DNA of 64,000 bases from Sinomonas sp. ASV322 (GTDB lineage: Bacteria; Actinomycetota; Actinomycetes; Actinomycetales; Micrococcaceae). Every line of letters starts with the position of its first letter. Positions within the stretch are counted from its first letter, which is position 1. A program made the translations under genes and the position numbers. The notes beneath the pieces were generated by a model, which saw nothing but the letters and a program-made list of their open reading frames with translations, was not told the origin of the DNA and did not search any database. The stretch spans positions 1 through 64,000 of the forward strand of contig NZ_JAVFJJ010000005.1 of assembly GCF_030908245.1 (NCBI RefSeq). Direction: 5' to 3'. Below are positions 57,322-64,000 of the stretch, in pieces.

Positions 57322-58089
57322 CTACCCCCGCCCCACGAACGGCATGCCCGCGGCCGTGATGAGGAGCGAGCCGACGGTCGCCGAGGGCGGGAGGGACGCC
57401 ATGAGGAACACGGCGTTGGCGGCCTCCTCGACGGGGAACGTCGGCTCGACGCGGCGCGAGCCGTCGGCCTGGAGCGCGCCCTCGCCGACGCCGAGCGTGC
57501 TCATGATCTCGGTTTGCGTGTTGCCGATGTCGATCTGCCCGCACGTGATCCCGTAGGGTCGCCCGTCGAGCTCGATGCTCTTTGTCAGGCCCGTGATCGC
57601 ATGCTTCGTCGCGGTATAGGCGACGGACTTGGGGCGCGGGCTGTGCGCCGAGATCGAGCCGTTGTTGATGATGCGCCCGCCCTGGGGAGTCTGCGCCTTC
57701 ATGGCCCGGAACGCTGCCGCCGCGCACAGGAAGCTGCCCGTGAGGTTCACCGCGACGGTCGCATCCCAGCCGGCCGGGTCGATCTCGCCGATCTCCCCCG
57801 ACGGCCCGAACATGCCCGCGTTGTTGAACAGCACATCGACCCGACCCCACCGGCCGGCGACCTCGGAGAAGAGGCGCTCGACGTCGTCTCGCGCCGTCAC
57901 GTCCGCGGCGACGGCGAACGCGCGGTCACCGAAGCCCTCGGCGGCGGCTGCGAGCGGCTCGGCCCGCCGCCCGGCCAGGGCGACGTTCCAGCCCTCGGCG
58001 AGGAGCCTGCGGGCGACGGCGCGGCCGATCCCCGTCCCGGCGCCCGTCACAATCGCGACACGCTGCGCAGCGGGTGCTGCCATGTTCAT
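57322..58089 (-). CDS. SDR-family oxidoreductase
   Basis: 255 residues, ATG 58089 with GAGGAG 5 nt upstream. Motifs: VAIVTGAGTGIGRAVA (cofactor), NNAG, serine in NNGSISAHS, and YTATK catalytic pair. It belongs to the classical SDR group of uncharacterised dehydrogenases; substrate unknown. It is divergent from aceE across about 180 bp and convergent with the sterol-carrier-like gene. Confidence 0.88.
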   Translation of the reverse strand: MNMAAPAAQRVAIVTGAGTGIGRAVARRLLAEGWNVALAGRRAEPLAAAAEGFGDRAFAVAADVTARDDVERLFSEVAGRWGRVDVLFNNAGMFGPSGEIGEIDPAGWDATVAVNLTGSFLCAAAAFRAMKAQTPQGGRIINNGSISAHSPRPKSVAYTATKHAITGLTKSIELDGRPYGITCGQIDIGNTQTEIMSTLGVGEGALQADGSRRVEPTFPVEEAANAVFLMASLPPSATVGSLLITAAGMPFVGRG

Positions 58090-58164
58090 AGAGTCTCCTC
58101 GGGTCGTTAACCACTTGACGAGCATCCGGCGGACGCGTCACTCTTAATCCACATTGCAATATTT

Positions 58165-58193
58165 CGTTTCCATTATACGGAAGAATGGAAACG
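58165..58193. promoter_or_regulatory. Inverted repeat upstream of aceE
   Basis: Perfect 10-bp arms CGTTTCCATT (58165-58174) / AATGGAAACG (58184-58193) separated by 9 bp that include a possible -10 (TATACG at 58174-58179). Position between SDR and aceE suggests an operator controlling one or both. The protein that binds is unknown. Confidence 0.55.
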
Positions 58194-58272
58194 ACGGCGT
58201 TGGCTAGGCCATCGCGGGATGACGAAGTCCCGATGGACGAGCGCGCGAACCCCGCGCGAAGAGAGGTTGCAC

Positions 58273-61062
58273 GTGTTGACTGGAGAGAATACTCAGGACA
58301 TCCTCAGCGGTCTCGGAGCCCAGCTCCCCGATCGGGATCCGGAGGAGACCGCCGAATGGATCGAGTCCTTCGACGCCCTCGTCCACGAGCGCGGCACGGA
58401 ACGCGCCCAGTTCATGGTGCGCAATATCCTCCAGCGCGCGGGAGCCCAGAGCGTCGGCGTCCCCATGGTGACGACGACGGACTACGTCAACACGATTCCG
58501 GCAGACCAGGAGCCCGAATACCCGGGCAATGAAGAAGTCGAGCGGAAGTACCGCGCGTGGATGCGCTGGAACGCGGCGATCATGGTGCACCGCGCGCAGC
58601 GTCCGGGCATCGGGGTCGGAGGGCACATCTCGACCTACGCCGGCGCGGCCACCCTTTACGAAGTCGGCTTCAACCACTTCTTCCGGGGCAAGGACCACAC
58701 CGGCGGAGGCGACCAGGTGTTCTTCCAGGGGCATGCGTCGCCGGGCATGTATGCCCGCGCGTTCATGGAGGGCCGCCTGACCGAGGAGGACCTCGACGGA
58801 TTCCGCCAGGAGAAGTCGCACCAGGGCCACGCCCTCTCGTCCTACCCGCACCCGCGGCTCATGCCGTCGTTCTGGGAGTTTCCGACCGTGTCCATGGGCA
58901 TCGGCCCGATGAACGCGATCTACCAGGCGCAGTCGAACCGCTACCTCCAGCAGCGCGGGATCAAGGACACCTCGGACCAGCACGTGTGGGCGTTCCTGGG
59001 CGACGGCGAGATGGACGAGCCCGAGAGCCGTGGCCTGCTCCAGCTCGCGGCGAACGAGAACCTCGACAACCTCACGTTCGTCGTCAACTGCAACCTCCAG
59101 CGCCTCGACGGGCCCGTGCGCGGCAACGGCAAGATCGTCCAGGAGCTCGAGGCGTTCTTCCGCGGCGCGGGCTGGAACGTCATCAAGGTCGTGTGGGGCC
59201 GCCAGTGGGACTCGCTCCTCGGCAAGGATCGCGAGGGCCACCTCGTCCGGATCATGAACGAGACCCCGGACGGCGACTACCAGACCTACAAGGCCGAGGA
59301 CGGCGGGTTCGTCCGCGAGCACTTCTTCGGGAAGTCGCCCGAGACGAAGGAACTCGTCGCGGACCTCACGGACGAGCAGATCTGGAACCTCAAGCGCGGC
59401 GGCCACGACTACCACAAGGTGTACGCGGCCTATAAGGCGGCCACCGAGTTCAAGGGCAAGCCCACGGTCATCCTCGTCAAGACGGTCAAGGGCTACGGCC
59501 TGGGCTCCCATTTCGAGGGCCGCAACGCGACCCACCAGATGAAGAAGCTCACGCTCCAGGACCTCAAGGACTTCCGGGACCACCTCCGCATCCCGATCAC
59601 GGACGAGCAGCTCGAGGCGAACCCCTATCTCCCGCCGTACTACCACCCCGGCCTCGACGCGCCCGAGATCCAGTACCTCCTCGATCGCCGGCGCGCGCTC
59701 GGCGGTTCGGTTCCCGAGCGGCGGAGCAAGCACGCCGAGGTGACGCTTCCGCCGTCGTCCGCCTATGCCGTCGCCGCGCGCGGCTCGGGGAAGCAGCAGG
59801 CCGCGACCACGATGGCCTTCGTGCGCCTGCTCAAGGACCTCATGCGGGACAAGGAGTTCGGTCGCCGGATTGTGCCGATCGTCCCGGACGAGAGCCGTAC
59901 CTTCGGTATGGACGCGTTCTTCCCGACCGCGAAGATCTACAACCCGAAGGGCCAGAACTACCTCTCGGTGGACCGCGACCTCGTGCTCGCGTACAAGGAG
60001 TCGCCGGCCGGCCAGCTCATCCACCCGGGCATCAACGAGGCGGGGGCCGTCGCGGCGTTCACCGCCGCCGGGACTTCGTATGCAACGCACGGCGAACCGC
60101 TTGTGCCGATCTACGTGTTCTACTCGATGTTCGGCTTCCAGCGCACGGGCGACTCGTTCTGGGCCGCGGGGGACCAGATGACGCGCGGCTTCATCATCGG
60201 CGCCACCGCGGGCCGCACGACCCTCACGGGCGAGGGCCTCCAGCATGCCGATGGGCACTCCCCCATCCTTGCCTCGACCAACCCGGCTGTCATCACGTAC
60301 GACCCGGCATACGGGTACGAGATCGGCCACATCGTGCGGGCTGGGCTCGAGCGGATGTACGGCGGGGCACATCCTGATCCGAACGTCATGTACTACCTCA
60401 CGGTGTACAACGAGCCGATCGTCCAGCCCGCCGAGCCGGAGGGCCTCGACGTCGACGCACTGCTCAAGGGCATGTACCGCCTGCCTGGGCGTGGTTCGGG
60501 CGGCGCCGATGGGAATGGAACCGCCGACGACGCCGTCTCGCGCCTTGCGGACGACGCTCCCCGCGCGCAGCTGCTCGCCTCCGGCGTCTCCGTGCCGTGG
60601 GCCATCGAGGCGCGCCGCCTCCTCGCCGAAGACTGGGGCGTAGCCGCTGACGTGTGGAGCGTGACCTCGTGGACCGAACTACGCCGCGACGGCCTCGCCG
60701 CCGAGGAGCAGGCGTTCCTGCACCCCGAAGCCGAGGCGCAGGTGCCGTTTGTGACGCAGCAGCTCGCGGGCACTCGTGGGCCGGTCGTGGCCGTGACCGA
60801 CTACATGAAGTCGGTGCCGGACCAGATCCGCCAGTTCGTCCCGGGCGACTACGCCGTCCTCGGTGCCGACGGCTTCGGCTTCTCGGACACCCGCGCCGCC
60901 GCCCGCCGGTTCTTCAAGATCGACTCGACGTCCGTCGTCGTCCGCACGCTCCAGATGCTCGCCCGCCGCGGCGAGATCTCGCCGGACGCGCCGCGCGAGG
61001 CGATCACGAAGTACCAGCTCCTCGACGTCAACGCGGGCCCGGAGGCCAGCACGGAGGAGTAA
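58273..61062 (+). CDS. aceE: Pyruvate dehydrogenase E1 component (homodimeric type)
   Basis: 929 residues from GTG 58273 (GAGAGG 7 nt upstream); an in-frame ATG at 58219 would add 18 residues. Full-length Ace[21 protein letters not shown], thiamine-diphosphate motif [10 protein letters not shown] through [18 protein letters not shown], and the C-terminal transketolase domain with [20 protein letters not shown]. It decarboxylates pyruvate for acetyl-CoA synthesis. In actinobacteria, E2 and E3 are encoded elsewhere. It uses the pyruvate that SdaA makes, but no shared control is evident. Confidence 0.95.
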   Translation: MLTGENTQDILSGLGAQLPDRDPEETAEWIESFDALVHERGTERAQFMVRNILQRAGAQSVGVPMVTTTDYVNTIPADQEPEYPGNEEVERKYRAWMRWNAAIMVHRAQRPGIGVGGHISTYAGAATLYEVGFNHFFRGKDHTGGGDQVFFQGHASPGMYARAFMEGRLTEEDLDGFRQEKSHQGHALSSYPHPRLMPSFWEFPTVSMGIGPMNAIYQAQSNRYLQQRGIKDTSDQHVWAFLGDGEMDEPESRGLLQLAANENLDNLTFVVNCNLQRLDGPVRGNGKIVQELEAFFRGAGWNVIKVVWGRQWDSLLGKDREGHLVRIMNETPDGDYQTYKAEDGGFVREHFFGKSPETKELVADLTDEQIWNLKRGGHDYHKVYAAYKAATEFKGKPTVILVKTVKGYGLGSHFEGRNATHQMKKLTLQDLKDFRDHLRIPITDEQLEANPYLPPYYHPGLDAPEIQYLLDRRRALGGSVPERRSKHAEVTLPPSSAYAVAARGSGKQQAATTMAFVRLLKDLMRDKEFGRRIVPIVPDESRTFGMDAFFPTAKIYNPKGQNYLSVDRDLVLAYKESPAGQLIHPGINEAGAVAAFTAAGTSYATHGEPLVPIYVFYSMFGFQRTGDSFWAAGDQMTRGFIIGATAGRTTLTGEGLQHADGHSPILASTNPAVITYDPAYGYEIGHIVRAGLERMYGGAHPDPNVMYYLTVYNEPIVQPAEPEGLDVDALLKGMYRLPGRGSGGADGNGTADDAVSRLADDAPRAQLLASGVSVPWAIEARRLLAEDWGVAADVWSVTSWTELRRDGLAAEEQAFLHPEAEAQVPFVTQQLAGTRGPVVAVTDYMKSVPDQIRQFVPGDYAVLGADGFGFSDTRAAARRFFKIDSTSVVVRTLQMLARRGEISPDAPREAITKYQLLDVNAGPEASTEE

Positions 61063-61066
61063 TCCT

Positions 61067-61216
61067 CCGTTCAGGGGTCACCTCCCGCGGGTGCGCGCCC
61101 GTTCAGGGGTCACGTCCCGCCGGTGCGCGCCCGTTCAGGGGTCACGTCCCGCGGGTGAACTCCCGTTTGGGGGTCACCTCCCGCGGGTGCCACCCACGGG
61201 ACGTGACCCCCGAACG
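61067..61216. repeat. 32-bp tandem repeat (four copies) with an inverted fifth copy
   Basis: Units begin CCGTTC/CCGTTT at 61067, 61099, 61131 and 61163, exactly 32 bp apart, each with GGGGTCAC and TCCCGC. A reverse-oriented copy at about 61191-61216 can pair with the fourth, giving a long hairpin directly after aceE. The array probably works as, or grew from, a terminator. Confidence 0.8.
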
Positions 61217-61219
61217 TCA

Positions 61220-61260
61220 AAGAAGAGAGCTCCCGACACATGGTCGAGAGCCCTCTTCTT
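61220..61260. terminator. Bidirectional hairpin terminator between aceE and the small minus-strand gene
   Basis: AAGAAGAG (61220-61227) pairs with CTCTTCTT (61253-61260), extended inward by GCTC/GAGAGC. The A-rich left and T-rich right edges suit termination in both directions. Confidence 0.7.
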
Positions 61261-61269
61261 CGCGTCTGG

Positions 61270-61431
61270 TCAGCGGGCGGCGAACCAGCCGAGCACGCGC
61301 GTGAACCAATCGCGACGCTCGTGCCGGTCGGCGCTTACCGCGAAGTCGGGATCCGTGGTCCACTCTCGGGGAATGTAGACGGCTGCCGCCTCCTGCGTGG
61401 GTGCAAGCTGGTTGATCTCTTTCGTGGGCAT
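61270..61431 (-). CDS. Small hypothetical protein
   Basis: 53 residues from ATG 61431 (AAAGGGGAGG upstream); an ATG at 61461 would add 10. The sequence (PTKEINQLAPTQEAAAVYIP, then DRHERRDWFTRVLGWFAAR) has a polar first half and a short amphipathic, Trp-containing C-terminal helix, without signal peptide. It is a single gene facing away from the XDH-type gene and converging on aceE. I do not recognise the family. Confidence 0.5.
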   Translation of the reverse strand: MPTKEINQLAPTQEAAAVYIPREWTTDPDFAVSADRHERRDWFTRVLGWFAAR

Positions 61432-61602
61432 CTTCCTCCCCTTTCTGGACTCGTTGCTCATTCGCTCTTCCATATGTCGGAAAAAGTTTTCTGATACATG
61501 AAATTCTAGGTGGGATACCGGTTGGGGGTCAAGAGTTTGGCCTCGCTCCAGCCCGTTTCTTCCGGGCCAAAATCGTGGCGCGGCCCAACACGCCGTGTTC
61601 CT

Positions 61603-61636
61603 GACCGATTGGGACATCACAACCGGACAGGAACGC
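61603..61636 (+). repeat. 34-bp dispersed repeat, copy 2
   Basis: Inverted relative to the copy at 56504-56537 and about 90% identical. It sits in the gap upstream of the small gene and just past the 3' end of the XDH-type gene. No open frame or ribosome-binding site covers it. Confidence 0.65.
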
Positions 61637-61679
61637 AACGAGCAGCGAGCAGGGCCCGGGCCACGCGGCGGCGGACCCT

Positions 61680-64000
61680 CTACGCGCCCAGCGCGGTCGC
61701 GGGCGCGGGTGAGGCGGGCCGCAGGGGCAGGGCCAGGCCAGCCTCCTTGAGGGCGAGATAGATCCGGTCCCGTGTGACCGGGAGTTCCGTGAACCGAAGC
61801 CCCGTGGCCGCCCGCAGTGCGTTGGCGAGGGCCGGCGCGACCGGATTGAACGGGCTCTCGCTCATCGACTTCGCCCCGAGGGGCCCCAGCGCGTCCGACG
61901 TCTCCGCGAAGTACACCTCGCTCCGGGGAACGTCCGCGAAGGTCGGGATGTGGTACTGCCGCAGGATGTCGGTGGTCACCCTCCCGGTGTCGTCGACGCG
62001 GACCTCCTCCCACAGGGCCGCGCCGAGAGCCTGCGCAATCCCGCCTTCGACCTGGCCGCGACACTGCCGTGGGTTCACCACGACCCCGGCATCCGCGGCC
62101 TGGACGCTCTGCAGGATCTGCAGCTCGCCCGTTCCGCGGTGCACGGCCACGCGGAAGCCGTGGACGTTGAACGCGACCGAGCGCGGCGTGCCGCCCCAGC
62201 GGCCCTCGGCGGTCAGCTCGACGCCCCGCGCTGCCGCCGCGGCCGCCACCTCGGCCAGCGGGATCCTCCGGCCCGAACGGACGACGGCGCCACCCACGAG
62301 GGTGCATTCGTCACCGCCCAGCCCGCCCACGTCGGGCCCGGCGGGGACCGTCTCACGGACGAAACCCACGATCCGAGCGGCGAGCTCCTCGGCCGCGGCA
62401 AGCGTCGCCTTCCCGGCCACGACGGTTCCGGTGGAGCCGAACGCGCCCGTGTCGTACTCGGTGAGGGCAGTGTCGGCATTCCGGAGGACGACGTCCGAGG
62501 CCCCGGCCGAGAGCGCCGTCGCCGCGAGCTGCACGTGCACGGTGCTCGTGCCGTTGCCGAACTCGGCCGTGCCGACGTCGAGCCCGTAGCGGCCATCCGG
62601 CAGGAGAGCGATCCGCGAATGAGCGTAGTGCCCGCGCGGGGGCACGGTGTCGATCATCGACAGGGCGGAACCCTCGCCGACCATCCACTCGGGCCCGAGC
62701 TCGCCGGTGCCGAGGGGGCCATTGGCACTGAAAACCCGATTGAACTGCCGCTCGCGCTCGCGGCCGCGCTTGAGCGCCTTCGTCACAAGCCGCACGCACT
62801 GGTCGAGGCCGTAGCTCCCATACAAGACGTCCGGCTCGGGCTCGGGGTGCGAAGCAATCATCGGGTCGCCCCGGTGCACCATGTTGCGCCGGCGGAACTG
62901 CAGCGGGTCCATGCCGATCCCGGCCGCGAGCTCGTCCACGGCCGATTCGACCGCGAAGATCATCTGGCTCAGCCCGTAGCCCCGGAACGCCCCAGCGGGA
63001 ACCGTGTGCGTGTAGACGCTCCGCGCGTCGATCTTCTTGTTCGCGCACCGGTACACGCTCACGGACTCGTTGCAGCCGTGGAACATGACGCCGGGACCGT
63101 GGTTCCCGTAGGCGCCCGTGTCGGCCACGACGTCGAACGCGAGCGCCGTGAGCGTGCCGTCCCGCTTCGCCCCGGCGCGCACGCGGATAGTAAACGGGTG
63201 CCGCGTGGTCGAGGCCTGGAACTGCTCCGTGCGCGTGAACTCAAGCTGCACGGGCCGGCCGAGCCGCAGGGCCGCGAGCGCCGCGACATCCTCAGTCAGG
63301 ACCTCCTGTTTGCCGCCGAAGCCGCCGCCCACGCGCCCTGTGACCACGCGGACTCGATCGAGCGGAAGCCCGAAGATCCGCGAGAGCGTGCGTCGCGCGA
63401 GGAACGGGACCTGGGTCGAGGACCGCACGACGAGGGACCCCGAACCGCCGAGCGGATCGCCCTCGGTCCACGCGATCGAACAGTGCGTCTCGAGCGCGAC
63501 GTGCTGGACGCGGTGGGTCCTGAACGTGTCCTCATAGACGAAATCCGCAGCAGCGAGGCCCGCCTCGACGTCCCCGACCTCCGAGTGGAGCTCCGCGACG
63601 ACGTTCCGCAAGGGGTCAGCGATGCGCGCGGCAGCGGCGTCCTTCTCGCCATGCACGAGTGGCGCGCCGGGGACGAGCGCGTCTTCCGGGGTGAAGACGG
63701 CCGGCAGCACGTCATAGTCGACGACGACGGCGCGCACCCCTGCTTCCGCCGCCGCCACGGTCTCGCCCACGACGGCGGCGACCCGCTGACCGCGGAAGCG
63801 CACGACCGTGTCGAACAGGCGCGTGTCGTCAGGATCGTCCTCGACGAGCTCGTGCTGGGCGGTGGAATACAGCACGCCGGGATCGTCGTCGGGCGTGAAC
63901 ACCGCGACGACGCCGGGCACCGCGAGCGCGGCGGCAGCATCGATGGACCGGATCCGGGCATGGGCGTGCGGCGAGGGGACGAGCTTGAGGTGCAGGAGCG
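61680..64000 (-). CDS. Xanthine dehydrogenase family molybdopterin-binding subunit, 5' end outside the window
   Basis: About 773 residues are visible, reading to the right edge of the window. It starts inside the family's first domain (LLHLKLVPSPHAHARIRSID) and continues with GRVGGGFGGKQEVLTEDVAA, the molybdopterin-binding VPAGAFRGYGLSQ, and GVVVNPRQCRGQVEGGIAQA, ending with LGPLGAKSMSESPFNPV containing the catalytic-glutamate region (the usual GEP-like motif reads SESP here). It is a hydroxylase large subunit; purine, aldehyde or CO-type substrates cannot be distinguished. FAD and Fe-S subunits, if any, lie outside the window. Confidence 0.88.
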   Translation of the reverse strand, partial: LLHLKLVPSPHAHARIRSIDAAAALAVPGVVAVFTPDDDPGVLYSTAQHELVEDDPDDTRLFDTVVRFRGQRVAAVVGETVAAAEAGVRAVVVDYDVLPAVFTPEDALVPGAPLVHGEKDAAAARIADPLRNVVAELHSEVGDVEAGLAAADFVYEDTFRTHRVQHVALETHCSIAWTEGDPLGGSGSLVVRSSTQVPFLARRTLSRIFGLPLDRVRVVTGRVGGGFGGKQEVLTEDVAALAALRLGRPVQLEFTRTEQFQASTTRHPFTIRVRAGAKRDGTLTALAFDVVADTGAYGNHGPGVMFHGCNESVSVYRCANKKIDARSVYTHTVPAGAFRGYGLSQMIFAVESAVDELAAGIGMDPLQFRRRNMVHRGDPMIASHPEPEPDVLYGSYGLDQCVRLVTKALKRGRERERQFNRVFSANGPLGTGELGPEWMVGEGSALSMIDTVPPRGHYAHSRIALLPDGRYGLDVGTAEFGNGTSTVHVQLAATALSAGASDVVLRNADTALTEYDTGAFGSTGTVVAGKATLAAAEELAARIVGFVRETVPAGPDVGGLGGDECTLVGGAVVRSGRRIPLAEVAAAAAARGVELTAEGRWGGTPRSVAFNVHGFRVAVHRGTGELQILQSVQAADAGVVVNPRQCRGQVEGGIAQALGAALWEEVRVDDTGRVTTDILRQYHIPTFADVPRSEVYFAETSDALGPLGAKSMSESPFNPVAPALANALRAATGLRFTELPVTRDRIYLALKEAGLALPLRPASPAPATALGA

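Noticed and set aside
61067-61216. 32-bp repeats resembling a CRISPR array
   Set aside because: Back-to-back units with no spacers, and no cas genes anywhere in the window.

Overview
The window is very GC-rich, with short start-to-stop overlaps, frequent GTG starts and possible leaderless genes. Its closest recognisable relatives are Micrococcaceae (Arthrobacter/Sinomonas-like actinobacteria): a single-chain dimethylglycine oxidase of the Arthrobacter globiformis type, mycothiol-dependent formaldehyde dehydrogenase, heterotetrameric sarcosine oxidase and DUF222-HNH proteins. It looks chromosomal, with a visibly less GC-rich accessory patch at the left end.

Layout. (1) 1-3847: the 5' end of an IS1249-type transposase, then a five-gene unit coding for a secreted tryptophan-rich peptide, a CPBP intramembrane protease, a two-gene ABC exporter and a small membrane protein. 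This is a candidate bacteriocin locus. (2) 3877-8038: alpha/beta hydrolase, mscR plus a metallo-beta-lactamase-fold partner, and an SDR with its TetR regulator. (3) 8106-24918: C1 disposal and methylglycine catabolism. It holds a YdeP-type molybdopterin oxidoreductase with a GlcG-like protein, two paralogous GntR regulators, purU, dmg, an IclR regulator, and a glyA-soxBDAG-sdaA operon. (4) 24936-27474: a small unknown gene, a DUF222-HNH gene behind a LexA-like box, and a decayed cyclodeaminase-FolD fusion. (5) 27754-39305: a nine-gene operon for betaine demethylation (reductase, Rieske oxygenase, Rieske ferredoxin), choline dehydrogenase, a betaine/choline ABC importer, betaine aldehyde dehydrogenase and glutathione-independent formaldehyde dehydrogenase. 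(6) 39517-43523: metallophosphoesterase and a two-gene ABC transporter. (7) 43604-50169: two NRAMP-like transporters, an LCP protein, an M-box Mg2+ riboswitch with a leader peptide, and an MgtE-N/CBS protein. (8) 50273-53131: a MerR regulator, then a secreted precursor carrying five identical nonapeptide repeats divergent from an HTH-TPR regulator. This is a candidate peptide-pheromone system. (9) 53150-64000: purC, purD, asparaginase, sterol-carrier-like protein, SDR, aceE, a small unknown protein, and a partial xanthine-dehydrogenase-type subunit.

How the genes work together. Regions 3 and 5 encode a nearly complete route choline -> betaine aldehyde -> glycine betaine -> dimethylglycine -> sarcosine -> glycine -> serine -> pyruvate. 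Formaldehyde goes to FdhA and MscR; folate-bound C1 units go through GlyA, or through PurU to formate and possibly the YdeP-type enzyme. A shared palindrome close to TGATATATCA lies upstream of the glcG-like gene, purU/gntR1, glyA/gntR2 and the folD relic, which suggests one GntR regulon.

The observations I rate as most novel are the repeat-pheromone/HTH-TPR pair (about 51.3-53.1 kb), the Trp-rich peptide locus (about 0.5-3.8 kb), and the M-box/leader-peptide/NRAMP/MgtE-N module (about 46.7-50.2 kb).
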